Shown: positions 27,300-37,283, counted from the stretch's first letter. The stretch is 64,000 nt of DNA from Gallionellales bacterium 39-52-133 (GCA_002278935.1 NCJL01000008.1:248001-312000), one strand, 5' to 3'. Notes: generated from the sequence alone by a model not told the origin. Numbers and translations: made by a program.

Positions 27300-27309
27300 T
27301 CAATATTTT
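27283..27309 (+). repeat. IHF-type intergenic repeat, copy 2
   Basis: Core TTGATTATATTCAATATTTT at 27290-27309 with an adjoining IHF consensus match on the minus strand (AATCAA, four bases, TTA). It covers the last three codons and stop of the flavoprotein gene. Confidence 0.7.
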
Positions 27310-28634
27310 AAATATCTCAACACCCCGTCACCCACAGATTTGCCGCTGGCAAAACACGCTGTCAGCAAGTAACCGCCCGTCGGTGCCTCCCAATCCAGCA
27401 TCTCGCCCGCACAAAAAATACCCGGCAAATTTTTCAGCATCAGGTTCTGATCCAGCATTTCAAGCTTCACCCCGCCTGCAGTACTGATGGCCCCGGCCAT
27501 CGGGCGGGGCGCAATCAGCCTGACAGGTAAGGCCTTGATCGCCCTCGCCAGGATAGCCGGATCGGAGAAATCTGCCGCAGACACGCATTCACGCAACAAG
27601 CCTGTCTGCAGTGCATTCAACCCTACCCTGCTCTGCAAATGGCTGGAGAGCGAACGCGAACCGCGCGGATACGCCATTTCGGCGCTTACCCGCGCAAGAT
27701 CCCGGCCCGGGGTCAGATCCACACTCAAATCTACATATCCCTGCACGGCAATGGTGTCGCGCAGAGGTGCGGACAAGGCATAAATCAATCCACCTTCAAT
27801 ACCATAATCAGTCACCACGCAATCGCCCTGACGGCGATGCACAACGCCCTCTGCATCGGTAAAACCAGCCACAACAGATTTCAACGGCTGACCGGAAAAC
27901 TTGTTTTTAAAATGCCCGCTCCAGACCACCTCAAAGCCGCAATTTGATGGCTGCAAGGCAGCAACTTCAATATTGCGCTGTTGCAACAACGAAACCCAGG
28001 CAGCATTGCTGCCCAGCTGCGGCCAGCTGCCACCGCCCAGCGCCAGCACCACTGCATCAACAGAACTTGTTTTAACATTTACTCCCTCTCCCGCTTGCGG
28101 GAGAGGGATGGGGAGAGGGTCTCTCTGCGTGAGTGGAAATTTAGAACCAACCCGTACCATGCGCACACCCTCAGGCGTATCAAAGCACAGCCCACCCGCA
28201 TCGTCCCACCCCGTCCAGCGATGCCGCATATGAAACACCACCCCGTTCCCGCGCAAGCGATGCAGCCACGCGCGCAACAAAGGTGCCGCTTTCATGTCAG
28301 TGGGAAACACCCGCCCGGAAGAGCCAACGAAAGTGGCTATGCCTAGACCCTGTATCCACTCGCGCAGCGCATCCGGAGAAAAATTTTCCAGCAGGAGTTT
28401 AATCTGTTCACGCCGTGCGCCATAACGCTCAAGGAAAGCTGGCAGCGGCTCGGAATGCGTGATGTTCATGCCGCCCTTCCCCGCCATCAGAAACTTGCGC
28501 CCCACCGAAGGCATCGCGTCATACACCTCGACATGCACACCCTGCTGGCTCAATACTTCGGCAGCCATTAGCCCCGCTGGCCCGCCACCTATAACGGTAA
28601 CAACGCGTGCATGTGAATAATTATCTGACTCCAT
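27300..28634 (-). CDS. HI0933-type FAD-dependent flavoprotein
   Basis: A 444-residue NAD(P)/FAD-dependent oxidoreductase of the HI0933/YhiN family. An N-terminal dinucleotide motif (VIGGGPAGLMAAEVL) precedes GRKFLMAGKGGMNITHSE. Near the C-terminus are IFCAGEMLDWEAPTGGYLLTACFASGKSVGD. Function is unknown; the family is common and cytoplasmic. Oddly, residues around 170-190 (PLPIPLPQAGEG) are encoded by a dispersed palindromic repeat (28084-28119). It has been absorbed in frame ahead of the conserved DAVVLALGGGSWPQLGS. The stop lies within an IHF-type repeat. Confidence 0.88.
   Translation of the reverse strand: MESDNYSHARVVTVIGGGPAGLMAAEVLSQQGVHVEVYDAMPSVGRKFLMAGKGGMNITHSEPLPAFLERYGARREQIKLLLENFSPDALREWIQGLGIATFVGSSGRVFPTDMKAAPLLRAWLHRLRGNGVVFHMRHRWTGWDDAGGLCFDTPEGVRMVRVGSKFPLTQRDPLPIPLPQAGEGVNVKTSSVDAVVLALGGGSWPQLGSNAAWVSLLQQRNIEVAALQPSNCGFEVVWSGHFKNKFSGQPLKSVVAGFTDAEGVVHRRQGDCVVTDYGIEGGLIYALSAPLRDTIAVQGYVDLSVDLTPGRDLARVSAEMAYPRGSRSLSSHLQSRVGLNALQTGLLRECVSAADFSDPAILARAIKALPVRLIAPRPMAGAISTAGGVKLEMLDQNLMLKNLPGIFCAGEMLDWEAPTGGYLLTACFASGKSVGDGVLRYLKY
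28084..28119. repeat. Dispersed palindromic repeat inside the flavoprotein gene
   Basis: An 11-bp perfect hairpin, CCCTCTCCCGC paired with GCGGGAGAGGG around TT, is followed by another GGGGAGAGGG. This is the common proteobacterial element that reads PLPQAGEG when translated. It sits in frame within the coding sequence. Confidence 0.8.
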
Positions 28635-28686
28635 TAAGCTCTGTATCTATTTTTGAACCGAAATAACAACACGAGAAACGATCCCA

Positions 28687-29229
28687 TCATGGCTGCTGAA
28701 TTGTTGCAGCATTAATAGACCGTGTGAATTCAGTGATCGCTGTTCTCAACATGAGCGACATTTCCGGATGGGCAACGATACCGGCTGCATCAAGCTGGCT
28801 TCCTAACAGGGGCAACGTGATAGATGCTTCATCTACAATGCGCCCCGACATAACGGTGACTATTTCCTTTAGCGCAGCATAGGCATGGCTTGCCCTTGGT
28901 GATGTATTGAACAATGCAATGTGCTTTCCCACAAACTCCTCTCCGCTGACGGCCCAATCAAGTGCATTTTTCATTACGCCTGTTACACCATGCGCGTACT
29001 CGGGACTGGCAATCAGTACGCCATCAGCCGCTTGTAGTTGCGCACAAAAATCAATGACAGATGCTGGCATGCCAGTTGCCTCTAGATCAGGATTGAACAG
29101 GGGAAGACTGCCCATGCCTGTATACAACATTATTTCAACATCGTCTGGCGCCAGCGAGATGGAAGCTCGCAACAATGCTGTGTTGTATGAAGCTGCGCGA
29201 AGGCTGCCTGAAAGAGCAAGGAGGCGCAT
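28687..29229 (-). CDS. NADPH-dependent FMN reductase family protein
   Basis: A 180-residue flavodoxin-like reductase of the NADPH-dependent FMN/quinone/chromate reductase family. It has the FMN phosphate loop SGSLRAASYNTALLRA near the N-terminus, SPEYAHGVTGVMKNALDWA in the middle, and a C-terminal helix. These enzymes typically reduce quinones, azo dyes or chromate with NADPH via FMN; the physiological acceptor here is not apparent. It lies 24 bases from the cysM stop on the same strand, so it may be transcribed with cysM. Confidence 0.87.
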   Translation of the reverse strand: MRLLALSGSLRAASYNTALLRASISLAPDDVEIMLYTGMGSLPLFNPDLEATGMPASVIDFCAQLQAADGVLIASPEYAHGVTGVMKNALDWAVSGEEFVGKHIALFNTSPRASHAYAALKEIVTVMSGRIVDEASITLPLLGSQLDAAGIVAHPEMSLMLRTAITEFTRSINAATIQQP

Positions 29230-29253
29230 TTTATAAACTTAATATTCTGTCAT

Positions 29254-30141
29254 TCAAGCCGGAAACACGCCTGTGGACAAATACCGATCTCCACGATCGC
29301 ACACAATAAACACGATCGTGGCATTTTCCACGCGCTGTGAAATACGCAACGCAACCGCGAGTGCACCACCTGAGGAGATGCCGCAGAAGATGCCTTCTTC
29401 GCGCGCCAGGCGGCGTGTCAATTCTTCGGCGGACGGCTGATCAACATATTCCAGGCTGTCCACATTTTTCGGGCTGTAGATTTTGGGCAGGTAGGCTTCC
29501 GGCCATTTGCGGATGCCGGGAATTTGCGCGCCTTCTTCGGGTTGCACGCCGATGACCTGAACTTTGGGATTCACTTCCTTGAAATAGCGCGCGCAACCCA
29601 TGATGGTGCCGGTGGTGCCCATGCTGCTGATGAAGTGGGTGACCTGGCCCTGCGTGTCGCGCCAGATTTCGGGGGCCGTGCCTTCGTAGTGGGCGATGGG
29701 ATTGTCGGGATTGGCGAACTGGTCGAGGATGATGCCACGGCCTTCGTCGCGCAGCTTGTCCGCAGTGTCGCGCGCCAGCTCCATGCTGCCTTCCTTGCTG
29801 GTCAGCACCAGCTCTGCGCCAAAGGCGCGCATGGTCTGGCGGCGCTCGATGCTCTGGTTTTCCGGCATCACCAGGATCATTTTGTAGCCGCGCATTGCAG
29901 CGGCCATGGCCAGCGCGATGCCGGTATTGCCGCTGGTGGCCTCGATCAGCGTGTCGCCGGTCTTGATGTCGCCGCGCGCTTCGGCTTTGCTGATCATCGA
30001 CAGGGCCGGACGGTCTTTTACCGAGCCTGCCGGATTGTTGCCTTCCAGTTTCGCCAGAATGATGTTGGAAGTGTTGCCCGGAATGCGCTTCAGTTTAACC
30101 AGCGGGGTGTTGCCGACAAAGTCTTCTAGGGAGTGGTACAT
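29254..30141 (-). CDS. cysM: Cysteine synthase CysM
   Basis: CysM is a PLP enzyme making cysteine from O-acetylserine and sulfide or thiosulfate. The 295-residue protein shows PLP Lys42 in NPAGSVKDRPA, the Asn loop EATSGNTGIALA, SMGTTGTIMGCARY and GIFCGISSGGALA. Its length and motifs fit CysM (B-type) better than CysK. GAGGAAAG precedes ATG 30141. An inverted repeat region (30204-30331) lies upstream. The acetylserine supplier cysE is at the left end of the window. Confidence 0.93.
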   Translation of the reverse strand: MYHSLEDFVGNTPLVKLKRIPGNTSNIILAKLEGNNPAGSVKDRPALSMISKAEARGDIKTGDTLIEATSGNTGIALAMAAAMRGYKMILVMPENQSIERRQTMRAFGAELVLTSKEGSMELARDTADKLRDEGRGIILDQFANPDNPIAHYEGTAPEIWRDTQGQVTHFISSMGTTGTIMGCARYFKEVNPKVQVIGVQPEEGAQIPGIRKWPEAYLPKIYSPKNVDSLEYVDQPSAEELTRRLAREEGIFCGISSGGALAVALRISQRVENATIVFIVCDRGDRYLSTGVFPA

Positions 30142-30203
30142 ATTTCTGCTTTCCTCTGCGCCTGATTATTGATGTTTCCATAATCCTAAAAATCTCAGAT
30201 ATA

Positions 30204-30331
30204 TCCACAGATAACACAGATGAAGTCAGTTTTTCATCCGGTTGTAGCTGAATTGATTGCCATCCAATTGGTGCGTCAGTTATTCAATCTTACTCGTTGT
30301 TTAATCTGTGGAAATCTGTGTAATCTGTGGA
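30204..30331. repeat. Inverted 18-base repeat upstream of cysM
   Basis: TCCACAGATAACACAGAT (30204-30221) faces a near-identical inverted copy (30314-30331, one mismatch), 92 bases apart; a further TCTGTGG lies at 30305-30311. The unit TCCACAGATWACACAGAT resembles dispersed intergenic repeats seen in other genomes. It has DnaA-box-like TATCCACA at its edge, but the arrangement is not that of an origin. Confidence 0.65.
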
Positions 30332-30398
30332 CAGCTATTTTTTCTGAATTTAACCCGCTGGATTCCCGCCTTCGTCTCAATAACGGCATGCTGGCAAA

Positions 30399-30713
30399 TT
30401 AAAACCTGATTCCGTCATCTTCATCTTCTTCGTCCTGATCAACCTCACCATCGCTGTCGATAATCTCCTGCACATCATCCACATCCATGCCGGTTCCGGC
30501 ATTGTAATTTTCTATGGTTTTGGCGGACATGTTTAATATTTCCGAGGCCACCAGTTCGGAGGAAAGCTGGTTAACTTTCTGGTTAACCGCTTCCATGAAT
30601 TCGGCAAAGGTGGTGTCGCTGCCAACCGACTCATGGACAATATCCACCGCATTCTGGGCGATGGACTCGAAATATTCCTTAACGGCATTGATAGCCTGTT
30701 CGTTTAAATCCAT
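30399..30713 (-). CDS. Hypothetical protein with an acidic tail
   Basis: A 104-residue soluble protein, mostly helical, with no recognised domain. It begins MDLNEQAINAVKEYFESIAQ, and the C-terminal 25 residues are strongly acidic (DGEVDQDEEDEDDG). GGGAG lies just before ATG 30713, which decides the start. It lies 75 bases downstream of hldD on the same strand, with an IHF-type repeat between them, and upstream of cysM. The size and acidic tail suggest a protein-binding adaptor; that is only inference. Confidence 0.6.
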   Translation of the reverse strand: MDLNEQAINAVKEYFESIAQNAVDIVHESVGSDTTFAEFMEAVNQKVNQLSSELVASEILNMSAKTIENYNAGTGMDVDDVQEIIDSDGEVDQDEEDEDDGIRF

Positions 30714-30739
30714 CGTCGCTCCCAATACTCTATTATGAC

Positions 30740-30766
30740 AAAATATTCAATATAATCAAATACTTA
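30740..30766 (-). repeat. IHF-type intergenic repeat, copy 3
   Basis: On the plus strand AAAATATTCAATATAATCAA (30740-30759) is followed by ATAC and TTA, completing the IHF consensus (30754-30766). It lies between the hldD stop (30789) and the start of the acidic hypothetical. Confidence 0.7.
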
Positions 30767-30788
30767 TAAAATACCCATGCTCCAGGTT

Positions 30789-31787
30789 TTACGCAACCTT
30801 GGACAGTAGGTAATTCACATAGCGTGTCGTTCCTTCATCCACGCTGAAGAATGGCTGGCTATAACCGATTTTGCGCAGCGCGGCGATATCGGCCTGGGTA
30901 TAGCTCTGGTATTTGCCTTTCAACTGTTCGGGGAAGGTGATGTAACGGATCAGTTGCTGCTGTTGCATCTGCACCAGCGTCAGCTTGCTTTCACCCTTGT
31001 TGCTGCGCAGCGCATTGATGGTGGCCACCGCCACGTCATTGAAACTTTGCGCCTTGCCGGTGCCCAAATTAAAAATTCCGGATTGTTCGGGATGGTCAAG
31101 GAAGTGCATATTCACTTTGACCACGTCTTCAATCGACACAAAGTCGCGCAGCTGCGCGCCATTGGCATAGCCCTCTATGCCTTCAAACAGTTTCACGTAA
31201 CCTTCGGCACGATACTGGTTGAAAAAGTGATAAGCAACGGAAGCCATGCGTCCCTTGTGCTGCTCGCGGCTGCCGTACACGTTGAAATAACGCAGGCCGA
31301 CTATTTGCGCGGTACGCTCATCCCAGCGGCGGCGCACGATCTGGTCGAACAGGAATTTGGAGTAGGCATACACATTGAGCGGCGATTCAAACTCGCGGCT
31401 CTCGGTGAAATTTGGCCCCATGCCATACACCGAGGCGGAAGAAGCGTACAGGAAAGGAATTTCTTCTTCCTGGCAGAAGTTCAGGATATCGAGCGAATAC
31501 TGGTAATTGTTCTGCATCATGTAACGGCCATCGGTTTCCATCGTGTCGGAGCACGCACCCTGATGCAGAATCGCCGCCACATCACCGTCAAACATGCCGG
31601 CATTCAATTGCTCGCTGAAATCTTCCTTGCTCAGGTAGTCGGTAATGTCGCAGTCCACCAGATTCTTGAACTTGTCCGCCTGCTTAAGATTATCCACCGC
31701 GATAATATTGCTGATGCCGCGATCATTCAGCGCCTTGACCAGATTGGAACCGATAAACCCTGCTGCTCCCGTAACGATGTAATACAT
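30789..31787 (-). CDS. hldD: ADP-L-glycero-D-manno-heptose-6-epimerase HldD
   Basis: HldD epimerises ADP-heptose to the form used in the LPS inner core. The 332-residue short-chain dehydrogenase-type protein has the nucleotide motif [13 protein letters not shown] at residue 4, then YASSASVYG and AYSKFLFDQ (the Tyr-xxx-Lys pair). ATG 31787 has AGGAGAG upstream; an upstream in-frame start adds nine residues. It is downstream of hldA, so two steps of heptose synthesis are adjacent. In the same block lapB and lapA adjust LPS synthesis. Confidence 0.94.
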   Translation of the reverse strand: MYYIVTGAAGFIGSNLVKALNDRGISNIIAVDNLKQADKFKNLVDCDITDYLSKEDFSEQLNAGMFDGDVAAILHQGACSDTMETDGRYMMQNNYQYSLDILNFCQEEEIPFLYASSASVYGMGPNFTESREFESPLNVYAYSKFLFDQIVRRRWDERTAQIVGLRYFNVYGSREQHKGRMASVAYHFFNQYRAEGYVKLFEGIEGYANGAQLRDFVSIEDVVKVNMHFLDHPEQSGIFNLGTGKAQSFNDVAVATINALRSNKGESKLTLVQMQQQQLIRYITFPEQLKGKYQSYTQADIAALRKIGYSQPFFSVDEGTTRYVNYLLSKVA

Positions 31788-31838
31788 ATTTCTCTCCTGA
31801 ATTTTTATTACCACAAATTTATACCCGCCCGAAGCAGG

Positions 31839-32825
31839 CTATTTCTCGCTTCTGATCACCGAATCCTGACGCTTCATATCCTGGATGATTTCATCGCGGC
31901 TGACCATGGCCGTGCCGAGCTTGCCGACCACAATGCCCGCTGCGCGATTCGCAATGCGCACTGCGTGCGACCAGTCTGCGCCGCAGGCCAGCATCACAGC
32001 CAGCGTGGCGATCACGGTATCACCCGCACCGCTCACGTCAAATACTTCACGCGACTGCGTAGGCTCGTGCACTATCTCGTTGGCACGATACAGGCTCATG
32101 CCTTCTTCGCTGCGCGTAACCAGCAGCGCGTCCAGCTTAAGCTCGCTACGCAGGCGCTCGGCTTTGGCGTTTAACTCCGCCTCACTCTTCCAGCCGCCCG
32201 CCACCTCGCGAAACTCGCTGCGATTCGGCGTCAGCAAGGTTGCGCCGGCGTAGCGCGTGTAATCGTCGCCCTTGGGATCAACCAGCACCGGCTTGCCTGC
32301 CGCACGGGCAAGCTCGATCATTTCGGAAATATGCGTAAGTCCGCCCTTGCCATAGTCGGACAGGATCACCACATCGGCATCGGGCAGCTTGGCGCGAAAA
32401 TCGGCCAGCTTGGCATTCAGCACTTCGTGGCTGGGCTGGGTTTCAAAATCAATACGCAGCAACTGCTGGTGGCGCGCAACGGCGCGCAGCTTGATGGTGG
32501 TGGAGATTGTGCTGTCGCGATGCAGCAAGGCGTTGACATTGCCATGCTGGGTCAGCAGCCTTTCCAGACAATCGCCCGCTTCGTCCGCACCCACCACCGA
32601 CAGCAAAGTTGAGTGCGCACCCAGCGAGGCAATATTGCGCGCCACGTTGGCAGCGCCACCGGGGCGCTCTTCCACACGCTCCACTTTCAGCACCGGCACC
32701 GGTGCCTCGGGTGAAATGCGGTTGACGTCGCCAAACCAGTAACGATCCAGCATCACATCGCCCACAACCAGAATTTTGGCCCGGCTAAAATTGGGTAATG
32801 GTTCAAATGATGGCAACACGCTCAT
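31839..32825 (-). CDS. hldA: D-glycero-beta-D-manno-heptose-7-phosphate kinase (HldA-type)
   Basis: A PfkB-family sugar kinase phosphorylating heptose-7-phosphate at O1 in the ADP-heptose pathway. The 328-residue protein has [16 protein letters not shown] near 55 and the catalytic [14 protein letters not shown] near 265. It is only the kinase half: the C-terminal nucleotidyltransferase of bifunctional E. coli HldE is absent, so that domain must be encoded elsewhere. ATG 32825 overlaps the pyrF stop. hldD follows after 51 bases. Confidence 0.92.
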   Translation of the reverse strand: MSVLPSFEPLPNFSRAKILVVGDVMLDRYWFGDVNRISPEAPVPVLKVERVEERPGGAANVARNIASLGAHSTLLSVVGADEAGDCLERLLTQHGNVNALLHRDSTISTTIKLRAVARHQQLLRIDFETQPSHEVLNAKLADFRAKLPDADVVILSDYGKGGLTHISEMIELARAAGKPVLVDPKGDDYTRYAGATLLTPNRSEFREVAGGWKSEAELNAKAERLRSELKLDALLVTRSEEGMSLYRANEIVHEPTQSREVFDVSGAGDTVIATLAVMLACGADWSHAVRIANRAAGIVVGKLGTAMVSRDEIIQDMKRQDSVIRSEK

Positions 32826-33523
32826 GCCATTTCTCCTATCTCTCTAGAAATATTTTGCAATGCTAACAAAGGATCTGCTGCTTTGGTAATGGGGCGCCCG
32901 ATCACCAGATAGCTGGATCCGTTTTTCAAAGCCGCAGCGGGCGTCATGATGCGCGACTGGTCATCTGCCGCCGCATCTGCCGGACGTATGCCGGGCGTGA
33001 CCAGATTGAAAGTGCTGCCGCAATGCTGGCGCAACAGCGCAGCTTCCTGCGCCGAACAGACAACGCCATCCATTCCGCTGTCGCGCGCCAGGGTAGCCAG
33101 ACGCAGCACCATCTCTGCGGGTGTTGCAGTAATGCCAATGCCCGCCAAATCTTCCTGCGCCATGCTGGTAAGCACTGTTACTGCAATCAGTTTCGGCGGT
33201 CTGGCGCTGCTTGCAACTGCATCGCGCGCTGCCTCCATCATCTTGCGTCCGCCCAGCGCATGCACATTCACCATCCACACGCCCAGGCTGGCAGCGGCCT
33301 TGCAGGCCTGTGCGGTGGTGTTGGGGATATCGTGAAATTTAAGGTCGAGAAAAACTTCAAAACCGCGCTGCATGCATTGCTCAACCATCTGCGGCCCGGC
33401 AGCGGTAAACAGTTCCTTGCCTATTTTCAGGCGGCACAACGCAGGCTGCAAACGCGATACCAGCTCCAGCGCGGGCCTGGCTTCGGGATAATCAAGCGCG
33501 ACGATGATTTTCGGATCGCTCAT
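32822..33523 (-). CDS. pyrF: Orotidine 5'-phosphate decarboxylase PyrF
   Basis: PyrF makes UMP from OMP in pyrimidine synthesis. The 233-residue TIM-barrel protein begins [20 protein letters not shown] and has the active-site run [13 protein letters not shown] and [12 protein letters not shown] (the Asp-x-Lys-xx-Asp catalytic set). GIRPADA is the phosphate-binding part. ATG 33523 was chosen by homology; the frame extends upstream by 33 codons within lapB. It overlaps lapB and hldA by ATGA each, so lapB-pyrF-hldA is tightly coupled. Confidence 0.95.
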   Translation of the reverse strand: MSDPKIIVALDYPEARPALELVSRLQPALCRLKIGKELFTAAGPQMVEQCMQRGFEVFLDLKFHDIPNTTAQACKAAASLGVWMVNVHALGGRKMMEAARDAVASSARPPKLIAVTVLTSMAQEDLAGIGITATPAEMVLRLATLARDSGMDGVVCSAQEAALLRQHCGSTFNLVTPGIRPADAAADDQSRIMTPAAALKNGSSYLVIGRPITKAADPLLALQNISREIGEMA

Positions 33524-34695
33524 ATACGCCCGCCGTTTTCCTCGCTGCGTTTGGGCGAATAGGTTTCCCAGCCATGACAGGCCGGGCAATGCCAATAGAA
33601 CTGGCGCGCCTTGAAGCCGCAACTGGAACAGTAATACATGGCCAGCGAGCGTGTGCGCTGATGCACCAGATTTTTCACCATCTCCACATCGGCACGATTT
33701 TTATCGGTGACTTCCAGCAGGCGTGCCTCCAGAAACTTGTCCAGGCCCAGCAGAGTAGGATTGCGCTGCAACGCCTTGCGCACCAGCTCATTGGCGGCAC
33801 TCGCTCCGTCACGTTTTAGCACGGCCTTAAACAAGACATCCATCAAATCCTGCGACGGATATTTTTCCTGGTAAGACTGCAACAACTGGATACCCTCGGC
33901 TTCGTGATCGCTCTGCTGGTGTGCCTGCATCAGGCGCTCTGCCACCAAAGGCAGATACTGTGCATCCTGCTCTTCTACCCGCTTCCAGATTTCAATTGCA
34001 TGCTTGTGGTTACCCGCCGCAACTTCAATGTCACCCAGCATGATGGTGGCGCGCACCGCATGGGGGTGTACTTCCAGCGCCTGCTCCAGATGCACTTTGG
34101 CTGCATCCGTCTGCTTGCGTGTCAATTCAGAAGTCGCAAGTTCACAATAGAACGCAGCAGCTTCCTTGCTGTAGGATTGCCCGGTAAGGTCGGTCAGGCG
34201 CCGGCAGATATCGATCGCCTTGAGCCAGTCTTTTTCCTTCTGGTAGATCTCCAGCAAGAAGTCCAGCGCTTCCTTGGCATAACGCGATGACAGTAACTGC
34301 TGCAAAGCTTCTTCCGCGCGGTCCAGAATGCCCGCTTTCAGATAATCCTGAGCCAGCTCAAACAATGCCTGCTGCTTTTTATCCTCATCGAGATCCGCGC
34401 GCTCAACCAGATTCAGATGCATGCGCAAGGCGCGATCCACTTCGCCACGGCGCCGGAACAAACTGCCCAACGCAAAGTGCAGCTCTATGGTCTGCGGATC
34501 AACCTTGACTACCTCGATAAAAGCCTCGATTGCTTTGTCCTGCTGTTCGTTGAGCAGAAAGTTCAAGCCCTGAAAGTAGGAGCGCGGCAACAGACTGGAT
34601 TCAGTCAGAAGCTCCTTGATATCCATGCGTGCTGTCAGCCATCCCATGGCAAAAAATAGCGGGAAGACCAGCAACATCCAAAGTTCAAATTCCAT
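33520..34695 (-). CDS. lapB: Lipopolysaccharide assembly protein LapB (YciM)
   Basis: LapB is a membrane-anchored adaptor that promotes FtsH degradation of LpxC and so limits LPS synthesis. The 391-residue protein has an N-terminal transmembrane helix (about 1-20) and a string of TPR repeats (about 40-330). A rubredoxin-like zinc module closes it ([23 protein letters not shown]). The LapA gene is just upstream, as in E. coli (yciS-yciM). It overlaps pyrF by ATGA. Confidence 0.95.
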   Translation of the reverse strand: MEFELWMLLVFPLFFAMGWLTARMDIKELLTESSLLPRSYFQGLNFLLNEQQDKAIEAFIEVVKVDPQTIELHFALGSLFRRRGEVDRALRMHLNLVERADLDEDKKQQALFELAQDYLKAGILDRAEEALQQLLSSRYAKEALDFLLEIYQKEKDWLKAIDICRRLTDLTGQSYSKEAAAFYCELATSELTRKQTDAAKVHLEQALEVHPHAVRATIMLGDIEVAAGNHKHAIEIWKRVEEQDAQYLPLVAERLMQAHQQSDHEAEGIQLLQSYQEKYPSQDLMDVLFKAVLKRDGASAANELVRKALQRNPTLLGLDKFLEARLLEVTDKNRADVEMVKNLVHQRTRSLAMYYCSSCGFKARQFYWHCPACHGWETYSPKRSEENGGRI

Positions 34696-34786
34696 AAATT
34701 ACAGCCCGGATAAAATGGGGGAAAATTAGGTGCAAAATACTTAAAACCTGTAAGTAAAAAATAACACCGGTGCAAGCTGGCGCAGC

Positions 34787-35044
34787 TTACTCATTTTTAT
34801 TTTTTATATTCAACTCGTTTTTAAGCGCGGCAATTTCTTTGCGCTGGCGCAAAATATTTCCCAGCAAAGCCAGCATCCCCAAAGCCGCTCCCGCCGCAAA
34901 AAACAGCAACAACACCAGCACCAGTGATGCGTGCCATTCGTAGCCAAAAAAATAGCTCAGCACAACAGGCTGATCGTTCTTGATTGCAAAACCAAGCAGG
35001 ATCAAAAACAAAAAGGCACGCAATATCCAGATCAAATATTTCAT
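34787..35044 (-). CDS. lapA: LPS assembly protein LapA domain protein (YciS)
   Basis: A small inner-membrane protein of the LapA/DUF1049 family, 85 residues with two transmembrane helices (about 4-22 and 41-63). The charged C-terminal tail runs RQRKEIAALKNELNIKNKNE. GAGGGA precedes ATG 35044. It pairs with lapB, 91 bases downstream. A terminator (35132-35172) lies upstream, so lapA-lapB probably has its own promoter, not clearly visible. Confidence 0.9.
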   Translation of the reverse strand: MKYLIWILRAFLFLILLGFAIKNDQPVVLSYFFGYEWHASLVLVLLLFFAAGAALGMLALLGNILRQRKEIAALKNELNIKNKNE

Positions 35045-35131
35045 AATATGTGTCCCTCAAAATTCGGCATTCCGGACAAGAACAAAAACAAAATAATTAA
35101 CTGTTTTATGAACCGGTATTTTACACGGTAC

Positions 35132-35172
35132 AAAAAAATTGGCGGCTCCATCTTTCGACAGGCCGCCAATTT
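35132..35172 (-). terminator. Terminator of rpsA-ihfB
   Basis: On the minus strand AAATTGGCGGC pairs with GCCGCCAATTT across a 15-base loop and is followed by a T-run (the complement of 35132-35138). It lies 55 bases after the ihfB stop. Confidence 0.85.
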
Positions 35173-35226
35173 ATTTTTACTCAAGCCTCAGTTAAGAGAC
35201 TCACCCTTCTTCAGGTTCGGAGCCGG

Positions 35227-35514
35227 TTATACCGCTGGAAAATCGACTCTCTCACGCAGCTCTTTACCCGCCTTGAAATGAGGCACGTATTTGGCCGGAA
35301 CCTGAACCTTCTCGCCAGACTTGGGGTTGCGCCCCATGCGTGGTGGACGGTAATTCAGTGCAAAGCTGCCGAAACCGCGAATTTCAATACGGTCACCACT
35401 GGTTAAAGTTGTTGCCATGCTGTCAAGAATTACCTTGACGGCCAGTTCGGCATCTTTACCCAGCAGTTGCGGATAGCGCTCAGCCAGTTTAACAATGAGA
35501 TCAGAACGGGTCAT
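35227..35514 (-). CDS. ihfB: Integration host factor subunit beta
   Basis: IhfB forms the IHF heterodimer that bends DNA at WATCAANNNNTTR sites. The 95-residue protein begins [15 protein letters not shown] and carries the DNA-bending arm with the RNPKSGEKV motif ([21 protein letters not shown]). The gene follows rpsA after 21 bases, as in E. coli (rpsA-ihfB), with GAGAGGC upstream of its ATG. Five intergenic elements in this window match its site; ihfA is not in the window. Confidence 0.97.
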   Translation of the reverse strand: MTRSDLIVKLAERYPQLLGKDAELAVKVILDSMATTLTSGDRIEIRGFGSFALNYRPPRMGRNPKSGEKVQVPAKYVPHFKAGKELRERVDFPAV

Positions 35515-35535
35515 TATTGCCTCTCTATCTATTTA

Positions 35536-37236
35536 TTAAGCATCTACCTTGCTGCTGGCCATTTTCGCCTTGAGCAACGCGCCCAGGTTAGTCGTGCCGG
35601 CAGTGCTGGTGTCTTCAGCAGACAACTTCTTCATCGCAGCAGTTTCTTCAGCCTTGTCCATCGCCTTGATCGACAGGTTGATGCCACGGTTCTTGCGATC
35701 CACGTTAATGATCACAGCCTTGACGGTGTCGCCTTCTTTCAGGTGATTGCGGATATCTTCAACGCGATCAGCCGACACTTCAGATGCTTTCAGGTAGGCT
35801 TCAACATCGCCATCCAGTGTAATTGTCGCGCCCTTTGCATCGAGTGACTTCACCACGCCGGTGACGATTGCACCCTTGTCATGACCCACTACAAAGCCGC
35901 TGAAGGGATCACCATCCATCTGCTTGATGCCGAGGGAGATGCGCTCACGCTCAACGTCGATTGCCAGCACAACAGCTTCCAGATCATCACCCTTCTTGAA
36001 GTTGCGCACAGCTTCTTCGCCAGGCAGACTCCAGGACAGGTCAGACAGATGCACCAGACCGTCGATACCGCCATCCAGACCGATAAACACGCCAAAGTCG
36101 GTGATAGACTTGATCTGGCCCTTAACTTTATCGCCCTTCTTGTGATTCAGCTCAAAATCTTCCCAGGGATTGGTCTTGCACTGCTTCATGCCCAGGGAGA
36201 TACGGCGGCGCTGTTCGTCGATTTCCAGAATCATCACTTCAACTTCATCGCCCAGCTGCACAACTTTTGACGGGTGTACGTTCTTGTTGGTCCAGTCCAT
36301 TTCGGAAACGTGTACCAGACCTTCGATACCCTGCTCGATTTCAACGAATGCGCCGTAGTCAGTCAGGTTGGTTACCTTGCCGAACAGACGTGTGTTTTGC
36401 GGGTAGCGACGTGCCAGACCATGCCATGGATCATCACCCATTTGCTTGATACCCAGGGAAACGCGGTTCTTCTCCTGGTCAAACTTCAGAATCTTGGCTT
36501 CAACTTCATCGCCCACTGTCAGCACTTCTGAAGGATGCTTCACGCGACGCCATGCCAGGTCGGTGATATGCAGCAGGCCGTCAATGCCGCCCAGATCCAC
36601 GAATGCGCCGTAGTCGGTGATGTTTTTGACCACGCCTTTAACAATCGCGCCTTCCTGCAGGTTCTGCATCATCGCTTCGCGATCAGCACCCTGGGTTGTT
36701 TCCAGCACGGCGCGGCGAGATACCACCACGTTGTTGCGCTTGCGGTCCAGCTTGATAACCTTGAGTTCCATCGTCTTATTTTCATAAGGCGTTGTATCTT
36801 TAACAGGGCGAATATCCACCAGTGAACCCGGCAGGAAGGCACGGATACCATTCACCATGGCAGTCAGACCACCCTTAACTTTACCGCTGACATAACCTTC
36901 AACGATGCGGCCTTCTTCCATCGCCTGCTCCAGGTCGATCCAGGCAGCCAGACGCTTGGCTTTTTCACGCGACAAACGCGTTTCGCCGTAGCCGTTTTCC
37001 AGTGACTCAATCGCCACGGTAATAAAATCACCTACCGCCACTTCAAGCGCGCCGTTATTGTCGCGGAACTCTTCAACAGGAATAAAGCTTTCGGACTTCA
37101 GGCCTGCGTTAACGACTACCATGCTCTGTTCGATGCGCACAACTTGCGCAGTAATCAGCTCACCGGCACGCATTTCTTTGCGTGTCAGGCTTTCCTCGAA
37201 CATCGAGGCAAAATTTTCCATTGTTTGATCAGTCAT
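35536..37236 (-). CDS. rpsA: 30S ribosomal protein S1
   Basis: S1 helps mRNAs bind the 30S subunit. The 566-residue protein has six S1 RNA-binding domains, with repeats recognisable as [57 protein letters not shown] and [20 protein letters not shown]. Two more variant domains lie at the ends. The length is close to E. coli S1 (557). It is separated from aroA-cmk by 124 bases with a terminator-like hairpin and is followed at once by ihfB. Confidence 0.97.
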   Translation of the reverse strand: MTDQTMENFASMFEESLTRKEMRAGELITAQVVRIEQSMVVVNAGLKSESFIPVEEFRDNNGALEVAVGDFITVAIESLENGYGETRLSREKAKRLAAWIDLEQAMEEGRIVEGYVSGKVKGGLTAMVNGIRAFLPGSLVDIRPVKDTTPYENKTMELKVIKLDRKRNNVVVSRRAVLETTQGADREAMMQNLQEGAIVKGVVKNITDYGAFVDLGGIDGLLHITDLAWRRVKHPSEVLTVGDEVEAKILKFDQEKNRVSLGIKQMGDDPWHGLARRYPQNTRLFGKVTNLTDYGAFVEIEQGIEGLVHVSEMDWTNKNVHPSKVVQLGDEVEVMILEIDEQRRRISLGMKQCKTNPWEDFELNHKKGDKVKGQIKSITDFGVFIGLDGGIDGLVHLSDLSWSLPGEEAVRNFKKGDDLEAVVLAIDVERERISLGIKQMDGDPFSGFVVGHDKGAIVTGVVKSLDAKGATITLDGDVEAYLKASEVSADRVEDIRNHLKEGDTVKAVIINVDRKNRGINLSIKAMDKAEETAAMKKLSAEDTSTAGTTNLGALLKAKMASSKVDA

Positions 37237-37283
37237 TTTTTGAATACACCTTAGAACAAACCCGTTTTTGGCGGGGGTTAGTT

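Noticed and set aside
30200-30335. Replication origin suggested by DnaA-box-like TATCCACA
   Set aside because: Only isolated boxes occur, within a repeat, with no unwinding element or dnaA/dnaN genes.
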